Assembly: GCF_003096655.1 (NCBI RefSeq)
Contig: NZ_QEKQ01000009.1
Span: 70,937 to 134,936 of the forward strand
Reading direction: 5' to 3'
From: Tamilnaduibacter salinus
GTDB lineage: Bacteria > Pseudomonadota > Gammaproteobacteria > Pseudomonadales > Oleiphilaceae
DNA: 64,000 nucleotides
How positions within the stretch are numbered: position 1 is the first letter of the stretch; each line of letters begins with the position of its first letter. This document shows, piece after piece, positions 44,604-52,281 of the stretch. Both the position numbers and the translations under genes were made by a program. Below the pieces are notes generated by a model. It had not been told where the DNA came from. It did no database searches and saw only the letters and a list, made by a program, of their open reading frames with translations.

Positions 44604-45131
44604 TTACTCCTTGCCGAGCACTTCCAGAGTGCGGTTGTGATTGGTGTAGATGCAGATGTCAGCGGCGATATCCAGCCCTTTTTCGACAATGGACCGGGCA
44701 TCCAGTTCGGTGGTGTCGAGCATCGCGCGTGCCGCTGCCTGGGCGTAGGGGCCGCCCGAGCCGATGGCTATGAGGCTGTCTTCCGGCTCGATCACGTCCC
44801 CGTTGCCGGTAATGATCAGTGACGCGGTTTCATCCGCCACCGCAAGTAAGGCCTCCAGTCGCCTCAATGCCCGGTCTGTTCGCCAGTCCTTCGCCAGCTC
44901 AACGGCCGAACGGGTGAGGTTGCCCTGATTCTTCTCCAGCTGCGCTTCGAATCGCTCGAACAGGGTGAAGGCGTCGGCGGTGCCGCCCGCAAAGCCAGCA
45001 ATGACCTTGCCGTTGTACAGTCGCCGAACCTTGCGCGCGTTGCCCTTCATCTGGGTATTGCCAAGCGACACCTGGCCGTCGCCACCGATGGCGACCGAGT
45101 CACCCCGGCGGACAGAGAGGATGGTTGTCAT
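44604..45131 (-). CDS. hslV: ATP-dependent protease proteolytic subunit HslV (ClpQ)
   Basis: Threonine protease of the proteasome-like HslUV complex. 175 residues; [10 protein letters not shown] leaves Thr2 as the N-terminal nucleophile after Met removal, and [25 protein letters not shown] and [13 protein letters not shown] are conserved. GGGAG precedes the ATG at 45131. A sigma-32-like promoter is at 45167-45194, consistent with heat induction. Confidence 0.97.
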   Translation of the reverse strand: MTTILSVRRGDSVAIGGDGQVSLGNTQMKGNARKVRRLYNGKVIAGFAGGTADAFTLFERFEAQLEKNQGNLTRSAVELAKDWRTDRALRRLEALLAVADETASLIITGNGDVIEPEDSLIAIGSGGPYAQAAARAMLDTTELDARSIVEKGLDIAADICIYTNHNRTLEVLGKE

Positions 45132-45166
45132 GCAGACTCCCGTTAATCACGAATGGTCTCTTCCCC

Positions 45167-45194
45167 AGATTAGGGTGAATCCGGCGAATTCAAG
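45167..45194 (-). promoter_or_regulatory. hslV: candidate sigma-32 heat-shock promoter for hslVU
   Basis: On the minus strand CTTGAA (45194-45189), a 13-nt spacer, then CCCTAATCT (45175-45167), close to CTTGAA-N11-16-CCCCATnT. It sits 36 nt before the hslV ATG. Confidence 0.6.
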
Positions 45195-45223
45195 AGAGTC
45201 TGCACGAAATGACAAGCGAGTGG

Positions 45224-45904
45224 TCAGCCGCTGTCAGACTTATTCGGCACTTTCCTTACGAGCGGTTGGATATCGATGCTGACGAGTCGGTCCAGGGCGC
45301 TGTTCATCTTGCTTCGTGACTCGAACGGACCGACCGACACCCGATACCAGACCGTTCCACTGTCGAGCGTCACCTTTTTCACGTGCGCTCGTAACCCCTG
45401 GAAGGCAATCTCGGCGCGCTGGCGCTCGGCATCCTTCTCTCCCTTGAACGATCCCGCCTGGACGACGTACTGGAAGTGGTCCTTCGCCTCCGACGGCCCC
45501 GGCTGATAGGCCTCGACCTCCGGGGGGACCACCTCGGACTCCGGGAGCATCTCGTAAAACTCGAAGGATTGTTTCTTCGGCTGGTCGGAAGTTGTCGACG
45601 TTTCCTGCGCGTTTTCCGTATCGGCGGCCCCGGTACCGACCGAGCCGTCGGATGCGTCGCTCTCTGCCGGTTGGGATGGTGACGGATCAACGGGCAGCGT
45701 GTTCAGGTAGACAATGAAGCCAACAAAACCGCCGACCAGCGCCAGGGAGAGGATCCAGCGCAGCGACAGACTCCCGCCCTGACGTGACGGTCGGGCCGTC
45801 GCGCGCTTGGGTGCGGGTCTGGTGCGGGGCTTGCCGGCCGGTTTTGTCGGAGCCGCACCCCGCGGTTTTCCCCGCTGTGAGCGGGAGGCGTAGTCTTTGG
45901 TCAT
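45224..45904 (-). CDS. FtsN-like SPOR domain protein
   Basis: 226 residues: a basic cytoplasmic N-terminus (about 1-46, rich in Arg/Lys/Pro), one membrane helix (49-67), an acidic Ser/Thr/Pro linker and a C-terminal SPOR domain (about 143-220, beginning FQYVVQAGSFKGEKDAERQ). SPOR domains bind denuded glycan at the division septum; FtsN activates septal synthesis. Location between argS and hslV matches the ftsN-like gene of pseudomonads and E. coli ftsN-hslVU. Confidence 0.88.
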   Translation of the reverse strand: MTKDYASRSQRGKPRGAAPTKPAGKPRTRPAPKRATARPSRQGGSLSLRWILSLALVGGFVGFIVYLNTLPVDPSPSQPAESDASDGSVGTGAADTENAQETSTTSDQPKKQSFEFYEMLPESEVVPPEVEAYQPGPSEAKDHFQYVVQAGSFKGEKDAERQRAEIAFQGLRAHVKKVTLDSGTVWYRVSVGPFESRSKMNSALDRLVSIDIQPLVRKVPNKSDSG

Positions 45905-45918
45905 GGCACCTGGTCCGA

Positions 45919-47604
45919 TTACATTGACGTGGGAGCGCTGACGCCGAGCAATCCCAGCCCGTTCCGGATGACTTGCCGCACGGCGAGGCAGAGGGCAACA
46001 CGGGCATCGCGGACCGACTCGTCCTCCACGAGCACCTTATGGGCGTTGTAGTAAGTGTGGAACGCCCCCGCCAGGTCCCGCAGGTACTGACTGATCTGGT
46101 GAGGCTCGCGCTGGGCGGCAGCTGAAGCGACCAGTTCGGGATAACGGGCCAGCTCATTCGCCAGATCCCGCTCCGCCTCCAGGGACAGGCCGTCGAGCTT
46201 ATCGGTCAGTGCCAATGTCGATGTATCCACGCCGGTCTCTGCGAGCTTCTCCAGCATACTGCAGATCCGGGCGTGGGCGTACTGGATGTAGTACACCGGG
46301 TTTTCGTTGGTCTGAGAACGGGCCAGGTCAATGTCGAATGTCAGCTGGGAATCGACCCGGCGAGCGGCCAGGAAGAAGCGCGTTGCATCGCGGCCGACTT
46401 CTTCGATGAGATCCCGTAGGGTGACGTAACTGCCGGCACGCTTGGAGAGTTTGACCTCTTCGCCGGAGCGGGTGACCAACACCATCTGGTGCAGTACATA
46501 GTCGGGCCAGCCTTCCGGAATGTCCGCCTTCAGTGCCTGCAGCCCGGCGCGGACGCGCGTAATGGTCGAGTGGTGATCGGCACCCTGCTCGTTGATCACC
46601 GTGCTGAAGCCGCGCCGCCACTTGTCCAGGTGGTAGGCCACGTCCGGCAGGAAGTAGGTGTAACCGCCTTCCTTCTTACGCATGACCCGGTCCTTGTCGT
46701 CCCCGAAATCCGTGGTGCGCAACCAGGTGGCCCCATCCTGCTCGTAGGTGTAGCCATTCGCCTCGAGAGCCCGGACAGTCTCGTCCACCTTGCCATCGTC
46801 GTACAGTGAGGACTCCAGGAAGTAGACGTCGAACCGGACGTCAAAAGCCTTCAGGTCCTGATCCTGCTCCTTGCGCAGGTAGGCCACCGCGAACTCGCGG
46901 ATCGCATCGAGGTTGTCCGGATCGGCCGCCGCTGTGACTTCGCGGTCGTCTGCCGTTTCGGTCTCCCCCGCGAGGTAGGCCCTGGCCACGTCCTGAATGT
47001 AGTCGCCGCGATAGCCGTCTTCCGGCCAGCCGTCATCATCCGGCGTCATGCCTTTGGCCCGGGCCTGTACGGACAGGGCCAGGTTATCGATCTGGGCGCC
47101 CGCGTCGTTGTAATAGAACTCCCGGGTGACATTGTAGCCCGTCGCGTCGAGCAGGCGGGCCAGACTGTCACCGATCGCCGCGCCGCGGCCATGACCGACA
47201 TGGAGCGGCCCGGTTGGGTTGGCGGAAACGAACTCGATCTGGACCGATTCGCCCCCGCCACTGTTGCTCCGACCGAACGCTTCGCCTTTTTCCAGAATGC
47301 GTCGTACGACGTCAAAGCTGCTGGCGTCGCTCATGAAGAAGTTGATGAAGCCGGGGCCGGCAATCTCGACCTTATCGACGGCGTGACTCTCAGGCAGACG
47401 GTCGATGACGGCCTGGGCCACCTCGCGCGGCGGTTTGCGCGCCGCCTTGGCGGTCACCATGGCGATATTGGTCGCAAAGTCGCCATGTGCCTTGTCGCGG
47501 GCGTGTTCCACGCCGGGCGTGAAGGTCTGGTCCGCCGGCAGAATGCCGTCCGACTGCATCGCCGCCACAGCGGCGTCAAGAAGCTCGAGTACCGTCTCTT
47601 TCAT
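45919..47604 (-). CDS. argS: arginyl-tRNA synthetase
   Basis: Class Ia synthetase charging tRNA-Arg. 561 residues: N-terminal tRNA D-loop-recognising domain (about 1-110), HIGH-like [14 protein letters not shown] near residue 130, a KLSKRAG version of the KMSKS loop, and the C-terminal anticodon-binding helices with RICSMLEKL and the closing [12 protein letters not shown]. Length is standard. A good sigma-70 promoter precedes it and the SPOR gene follows after 14 bp. Confidence 0.97.
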   Translation of the reverse strand: MKETVLELLDAAVAAMQSDGILPADQTFTPGVEHARDKAHGDFATNIAMVTAKAARKPPREVAQAVIDRLPESHAVDKVEIAGPGFINFFMSDASSFDVVRRILEKGEAFGRSNSGGGESVQIEFVSANPTGPLHVGHGRGAAIGDSLARLLDATGYNVTREFYYNDAGAQIDNLALSVQARAKGMTPDDDGWPEDGYRGDYIQDVARAYLAGETETADDREVTAAADPDNLDAIREFAVAYLRKEQDQDLKAFDVRFDVYFLESSLYDDGKVDETVRALEANGYTYEQDGATWLRTTDFGDDKDRVMRKKEGGYTYFLPDVAYHLDKWRRGFSTVINEQGADHHSTITRVRAGLQALKADIPEGWPDYVLHQMVLVTRSGEEVKLSKRAGSYVTLRDLIEEVGRDATRFFLAARRVDSQLTFDIDLARSQTNENPVYYIQYAHARICSMLEKLAETGVDTSTLALTDKLDGLSLEAERDLANELARYPELVASAAAQREPHQISQYLRDLAGAFHTYYNAHKVLVEDESVRDARVALCLAVRQVIRNGLGLLGVSAPTSM

Positions 47605-47666
47605 GCTGGCTCGGTCTGGTTGGTAAAACGGGCGGGGGACGCGGCCCCCGTTGTTGGGGACCGCGT

Positions 47667-47695
47667 ATTATCGCGGAAAGGGGAGGGTATCTCAA
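47667..47695 (-). promoter_or_regulatory. argS: sigma-70 promoter for argS
   Basis: On the minus strand TTGAGA (47695-47690), a 17-nt spacer and GATAAT (47672-47667): five of six matches in each box. The transcript would start about 55 nt before the argS ATG; its leader has a GGGGG/CCCCC hairpin. Confidence 0.7.
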
Positions 47696-47707
47696 ATGAT
47701 CCGCGTT

Positions 47708-49876
47708 CTATCCGGTTTCAATCGGATCCACATCGATCTGCCAGCGCAGCCCTGCTGGCTTGTCCGACTGATCGAGAGTCCCGCACAGTTGAGCGAGCGT
47801 GCGCTGCAGGCGCGAACGGCGCTCGTCGACCAACACCAGTTGGGCTCGGTGGCGGTCGGCGCGACGGGCAATAATGGCGGGAAGAGGGCCCCAGATGGCG
47901 AGGCCGTCGCGGGCGGCCATCTGGCGAGCGTGGTCGAGGAAGGCGAGGCTGTCGGCCATGTCCCGGCTCTCTGCCCGCAGGATGGCCATGGCTCGGAATG
48001 GGGGGAGTCCGAGTGCTTCCCGCTCTGACAGCAGGTGATCGACAATATCGGGGTAGTCCGCCTCGCAGAGCTGTTGCAGTAGAGGATGGTCGCTGTGACA
48101 GGTCTGGATCAGGACCCGTCCGGGAATGCGGTGGCGTCCCGCGCGGCCGCTGACCTGAAGGAGTGTCTGGATCAGTGTCTCCGGCGCCCGGAAGTCCACA
48201 CTGAACAGCCCGCCGTCGGCGTTCACGGCCACCACCAGTGAGACATTCGGAAAATCATGGCCTTTGGCCAGCATCTGTGTGCCGACCAGGATGCAGGGTG
48301 TGCCGTCGTTGACCGTTGCGAGAAGCTGGTCGATTCGTCCGCGACGCCGGGTGCTGTCCCGGTCGATGCGGATCACCGGTGTCTCGGGGAACTGCGCTTC
48401 CAGAATGTCTTCGGTGCGTTCCGTGCCCTGACCGACAGGCCGGAATGCCTCGCTGTCACATTCCGGGCAGGTGGTTGGCGCCGCCCGTTGGTAGTCGCAG
48501 TGGTGGCATCGCAACGCCCGGTCCCGGCGGTGGTATGTGAGGCGCGCATCGCAGTGGGGGCAGTCCATCATGTGGCCGCAGTCGAAGCACATCATGACCG
48601 GTGCGTAGCCGCGTCGATTGACGAAAACCAGCACCTGCTCGCCGCGCTCGATGCGCTCGCCAATGGCCTGGAGCGTGGGGCGGGCCAGCCCCCCTTCCAG
48701 AGGGCGGCTGCGAATGTCGAGCAGGGTCATCTTCGGCGGGCGTGCGTCGCCCACCCGTTCTTCCAGTCGCGCCAGCCGATACTTGCCTGTGCGAGCGTTG
48801 TGAAAGGACTCGGTGGAGGGCGTTGCCGATCCCAGGATCACGGGGCAGTCGTTCATCTGCCCCCGGACGACCGCCAGGTCCCGGCCGGAGTACCGGAAGC
48901 CCTCTCCTTGTTTGAAGGAGCTGTCATGCTCTTCGTCCACGACAATGGCGCCAATGTCCGCATAGGGGAGCGTGACGGCCGAGCGGGTGCCGATCACGAT
49001 GGCCGGGTCACCCCGTCGGATCGACAGCCAGGTACGCAATCGTTCCGTGTCGTTCAGCGCCGAGTGCCAGACCTGTATGCGCTCACCAAAGTAGCGACGG
49101 AAGCGGCGCACCGTCTGAGGAGTGAGATTGATCTCGGGAACCAGGATAAGGGCCTGTTGGTCGGCGCCCAGGTGCTCCTGCAAATAATGAAGGTAGAGTT
49201 CGGTTTTGCCGCTGCCAGTGATTCCGTAGAGCAGGGTTGTGGTGAAGGCACCGGGCGATGGTAAATGGCGGTAGGCCGCCTGTTGTGCCGGCGTTAGCTG
49301 GGGCAGAGAGTCCAGATATGCCTGATCGGGTGTGGGTGGTTTGGGCGTGGCGGTGTCGATTAGCCCGCGTTGATGCAGTCCGCGGATCTGGGCAAGGCTG
49401 AATCCCTCCGCCCGGATCGTGGATTCCCGGGTGATATCGGGTTGTTGCTTCAGCCAGCTCAGGAGCATTTTCTGTTTGCGAGCCTGGGGGGGCAATGTGT
49501 CCGGATCGGCATCGGGCCGGGCTCGCCAGCCGGTTTCCGTCGGCAGGGATGCTGGCTGGCCGCGACGAAGCGCGGGAGGCAGAGCCATGAACAGGCACTC
49601 GCCCAATGGGTGCTGATAGTAACGGGCCGCCCAGCTCATGAGTTCTCGGGTGTCGTCAGGGAGTGCCGCCCAGTCTTCCAGGGGTGGCCCCAATGGGCGC
49701 AATGACAGGCCTTCCGGGGGCGTCACGCCCGTTGCGATCACAAGACCGACGAGCTGCTGTCGGCCAAACCGGACGCGGACACGTTGGCCGGGCATCACGG
49801 TCTGGCCGTCTGGAATGCGATAATCAAAGGCCTGTCGCAGCGGGCGGGACAGTACGATGCGGGCTGTGTCGGTCAC
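47708..49876 (-). CDS. priA: primosomal protein N' (replication restart helicase)
   Basis: 3'-5' helicase that reloads the replisome at stalled forks. 722 residues from GTG 49876. N-terminal fork-binding domain (1-105), Walker A GITGSGKTELY near residue 217, VVDEEHDSSFKQ (DEEH box) near 312, then a zinc-binding insert with eight cysteines (CFDCGHMMDCPHC, then CHHCDY and CPECDSE) inside the helicase core, and VGTQMLAKGHDFPNVSLV in the second RecA lobe. All elements are intact. It is divergent from rpmE across the structured element at 49901. Confidence 0.96.
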   Translation of the reverse strand: MTDTARIVLSRPLRQAFDYRIPDGQTVMPGQRVRVRFGRQQLVGLVIATGVTPPEGLSLRPLGPPLEDWAALPDDTRELMSWAARYYQHPLGECLFMALPPALRRGQPASLPTETGWRARPDADPDTLPPQARKQKMLLSWLKQQPDITRESTIRAEGFSLAQIRGLHQRGLIDTATPKPPTPDQAYLDSLPQLTPAQQAAYRHLPSPGAFTTTLLYGITGSGKTELYLHYLQEHLGADQQALILVPEINLTPQTVRRFRRYFGERIQVWHSALNDTERLRTWLSIRRGDPAIVIGTRSAVTLPYADIGAIVVDEEHDSSFKQGEGFRYSGRDLAVVRGQMNDCPVILGSATPSTESFHNARTGKYRLARLEERVGDARPPKMTLLDIRSRPLEGGLARPTLQAIGERIERGEQVLVFVNRRGYAPVMMCFDCGHMMDCPHCDARLTYHRRDRALRCHHCDYQRAAPTTCPECDSEAFRPVGQGTERTEDILEAQFPETPVIRIDRDSTRRRGRIDQLLATVNDGTPCILVGTQMLAKGHDFPNVSLVVAVNADGGLFSVDFRAPETLIQTLLQVSGRAGRHRIPGRVLIQTCHSDHPLLQQLCEADYPDIVDHLLSEREALGLPPFRAMAILRAESRDMADSLAFLDHARQMAARDGLAIWGPLPAIIARRADRHRAQLVLVDERRSRLQRTLAQLCGTLDQSDKPAGLRWQIDVDPIETG

Positions 49877-49900
49877 GGCATCTCCTGGCCAGAGAAAGAC

Positions 49901-50172
49901 ACTAGTGTCCCGTCGGGCTAATTCCTTAATCTACTGCTTGCCTCTGAGGGCTCTGACCAAGGCGCCAGTCTGCAGGTGTGGTGGTTCCACATCAAAGACT
50001 GGCAACACAGGCTCTGAGTCCTCAGAGGCAAGCCCTTCGGGAGCTTCTGAAAAACCGAATAGCGTCGTTGTGCTGTTTCGATTTGGAACCACCAAACCTT
50101 CACCAGCACGCCTAGCTCTTCGGTTTTTCAGAAGCTCAGTAGGTTAAGGAATTAGCCCGACGGGACACTAGT
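49901..50172 (+). mobile_element. 272-bp structured inverted-repeat element, copy C
   Basis: The ends 49901-49936 and 50137-50172 are inverted repeats matching at 35 of 36 positions; the part equivalent to copy B is 49905-50168 (264 bp). Inside are perfect helices 49937-49948 with 50021-50032 (12 bp) and 50041-50059 with 50119-50137 (19 bp), a GCCAGTCT/AGACTGGC helix, and a TTTGG-aacca-CCAAA hairpin. Loop sequences match copy B (28371-28633) while helix sequences differ. The outermost ACTAGT reads the same on both sides, so CTAG could be a target duplication. No protein-coding frame is credible. Confidence 0.75.
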
Positions 50173-50311
50173 ATTGCGCCAAGCTGGTTTTCTGATACCA
50201 TTCGGCGTCCAAATTGGCGGCCTGCATTCTGAACCGCCATGAGATTCGTTTCAAACAATGCGGTGCCCGGCATTGGATCGGGTGGCGGCATGGCCAAAGA
50301 GGTTCTCCATC

Positions 50312-50530
50312 ATGAAAAGCGGACTCCATCCCGAGTATTCGGACATTACCGCCACCTGCAGCTGCGGTAATGAAATCAAGACCCGTTCCACCATTGGCAA
50401 GGACATTCAACTGGATGTCTGCTCCCAGTGCCACCCCTTCTACACTGGCAAGCAGAAGGTGATGGACACAGCGGGCCGTATCGATCGCTTCCAGAAGCGG
50501 TTCGGTGGACGGATCAAAGGCGGCAAGTAA
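50312..50530 (+). CDS. rpmE: 50S ribosomal protein L31
   Basis: 72-residue zinc-binding L31: [20 protein letters not shown] then [14 protein letters not shown]. Cysteines C16, C18, C37 and C40 form the zinc site, so this is the C+ type that is replaced by a paralogue in zinc shortage. AGAGG lies upstream of ATG 50312. A strong terminator follows. Confidence 0.97.
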   Translation: MKSGLHPEYSDITATCSCGNEIKTRSTIGKDIQLDVCSQCHPFYTGKQKVMDTAGRIDRFQKRFGGRIKGGK

Positions 50531-50567
50531 CCGTCTGGTGGGCCCGGAGACAATCGGGCCGCGAAAC

Positions 50568-50597
50568 AAAAATGGGGCGCACAAGCGCCCCATTTTT
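50568..50597 (+). terminator. strong rho-independent terminator after rpmE
   Basis: Perfect 13-bp stem (50568-50580 with 50585-50597), ACAA loop, with A-rich and T-rich ends, so it could work in both directions. Confidence 0.92.
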
Positions 50598-50631
50598 GTA
50601 TGCAGAGTGATCAATTTGTGGTGTCTCGCCC

Positions 50632-50660
50632 TTGTTTGACTGTGGCAGGCACGCGATAAT
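50632..50660 (+). promoter_or_regulatory. maeB: candidate sigma-70 promoter for maeB
   Basis: TTGTTT (50632-50637), 17-nt spacer, GATAAT (50655-50660). The -10 is good, the -35 weak. The leader contains CGATCGG/CCGATCG and GCCGG/CCGGC hairpins. Confidence 0.45.
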
Positions 50661-50788
50661 GTCGCGCTCTCGATCGGAGAGACACCACCGATCGGGCACA
50701 AGACAATAAAGCCGGACACAGTGGGAACGCCGGCAGGCACGACGTATCTTCCGACTTTTTCAACGTGACACAAACGGAAACAGTGGCA

Positions 50789-52054
50789 ATGTCTCAAGAT
50801 CTGAAAACAGCGGCCCTCGAATACCATGAAAAACCGCGGCCGGGTAAGTTGAGTGTGGAGATCACCAAGCCGACCCAAACCTCCCGTGACCTGTCCCTGG
50901 CGTATAGCCCGGGTGTTGCGGAACCGGTTCGGGAAATCGCCAAGGATCCGGAGAACGCCTACCGGTATACGGGCAAAGGCAACCTGGTCGGTGTGATTTC
51001 GGATGGTTCCGCGATTCTGGGGCTCGGGAATCTCGGTCCGCTGCCCAGCAAGCCGGTTATGGAAGGCAAGGGCGTGCTGTTCAAGCGCTTCGCCGGCATC
51101 GACGTATTTGATATCGAAGTGGATTCCGAGAGCCCGCAGGCATTTATCGACACCGTGAGCCGGATTGCCGACACGTTTGGCGGCATCAATCTGGAGGACA
51201 TCAAGGCGCCGGAGTGCTTTGAAGTTGAGCGGGCACTGAAAGAGCAGTGTAGCGTGCCGATTTTCCACGACGACCAGCATGGCACGGCCATCGTGACGGC
51301 GGCCGGTATGCTCAATGCGCTGGACCTGCAGGGCAAGAAGGTGGAAGACGCCAAGGTTGTCTGCATGGGCGCCGGCGCCGCTGCGATCGCCTGTATGAAG
51401 CTGCTGATCAGTTGCGGCATTAAGTCCGAGAACATTTTCATGCTCGACAGCAAGGGCGTGATCCACTCCGGGCGCGATAACCTCAACCAATACAAAGCCA
51501 TGTTCGCGATTGATACGGACGCGCGCACGCTGGATGATGCGATGGAAGGGGCGGACGTGTTCCTGGGGGTATCCGGCCCGGATCTGCTCCCGGTTGAGAC
51601 GCTCAAGAAGATGGCGCCGAACCCGATCGTGTTTGCCTGCTCGAACCCGGATCCCGAGATCAAGCCGGAAGTCGCTTTGGCGGCGCGGGATGATCTGATC
51701 ATGGCCACCGGCCGTTCCGATTATCCCAACCAGGTGAACAACGTTCTGGGCTTCCCTTTCATTTTCCGTGGTGCGCTGGACGTTCGTGCCAGTGCGATCA
51801 ATGAGGAGATGAAGGTCGCGGCCGTCAATGCGATCCGGGATCTGGCGAGAGAGCCGGTGCCGCAGGAGATCTGTGAGGCCTATAACGTTGAGTCTTTCGA
51901 GTTTGGCAAGGAATACATCCTGCCCAAGCCGATGGATGTCCGTCTTCTGGAGTTTGTGCCGGCTGCTGTTGCACGCGCCGCCATTGACTCCGGTGTGGCG
52001 CGTCACGGTTATCCGGCGCACTACCCGCTGAAGGCCCTCGAAGACGTTCAGTAA
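50789..52054 (+). CDS. maeB: NADP-dependent malic enzyme, short form
   Basis: Oxidatively decarboxylates malate to pyruvate and CO2, making NADPH. 421 residues from ATG 50789 (MSQDLKTAALEYHEKPRPGK); an in-frame GTG at 50765 has no ribosome binding site. LAYSPGVAEPV holds the catalytic Tyr, the SKPVMEGKGVLFKRFAGID block the Lys, EDIKAPECFEVE and HDDQHGTAIV the metal acids, and VCMGAGAAAIACMKLL the cofactor site. The C-terminal phosphotransacetylase-like domain of E. coli MaeB is absent. A leader of over 100 nt with two hairpins follows a TTGTTT-N17-GATAAT promoter candidate (50632-50660). Confidence 0.95.
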   Translation: MSQDLKTAALEYHEKPRPGKLSVEITKPTQTSRDLSLAYSPGVAEPVREIAKDPENAYRYTGKGNLVGVISDGSAILGLGNLGPLPSKPVMEGKGVLFKRFAGIDVFDIEVDSESPQAFIDTVSRIADTFGGINLEDIKAPECFEVERALKEQCSVPIFHDDQHGTAIVTAAGMLNALDLQGKKVEDAKVVCMGAGAAAIACMKLLISCGIKSENIFMLDSKGVIHSGRDNLNQYKAMFAIDTDARTLDDAMEGADVFLGVSGPDLLPVETLKKMAPNPIVFACSNPDPEIKPEVALAARDDLIMATGRSDYPNQVNNVLGFPFIFRGALDVRASAINEEMKVAAVNAIRDLAREPVPQEICEAYNVESFEFGKEYILPKPMDVRLLEFVPAAVARAAIDSGVARHGYPAHYPLKALEDVQ

Positions 52055-52067
52055 AAGGCGCCGACTG

Positions 52068-52106
52068 AAAACCCCGCCCGGCTGTCAGGCCCGGCGGGGT
52101 TTTTTG
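52068..52106 (+). terminator. rho-independent terminator after maeB
   Basis: AAAACCCCGCC(C)GG pairs with CC(C)GGCGGGGTTTT (7 GC pairs plus A-T ends, small internal bulge) and is followed by a T-run. Confidence 0.87.
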
Positions 52107-52147
52107 TGTCCGTAGGACGGGGAATGCCTTCTCTTAATGATGGATTC

Positions 52148-52255
52148 GCCACGGAAAGAGACAGAAAGCACGGAAAGAGAAGTGACGGAGGGTTGCGTCG
52201 GTTTCTCTTCCGCGTCCGGAGGACGCTTTCCGTGAATTCCGTGTTATTCCGTGGC
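52148..52255. repeat. CCACGGAA inverted repeat between maeB and ponA
   Basis: GCCACGGAA (52148-52156) is inverted at 52247-52255, with further CACGGAAAGAG and CTTTCCGTG units between. The same GCCACGGAA motif is at 43049. No gene is present. Confidence 0.6.
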
Positions 52256-52281
52256 AGGCCCTTGGTTGGGCAGTCAGAGTC

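Noticed and set aside
49901-50172. Reading copy C as an integron attC site or group II intron fragment
   Set aside because: No attC core sites and no domain V-like motif were seen; the long terminal stem and three internal helices fit neither.
50168-52021. 617-codon open frame opposite maeB and rpmE
   Set aside because: It is antisense to two well-identified genes and crosses the edge of the repeat element at 50172.
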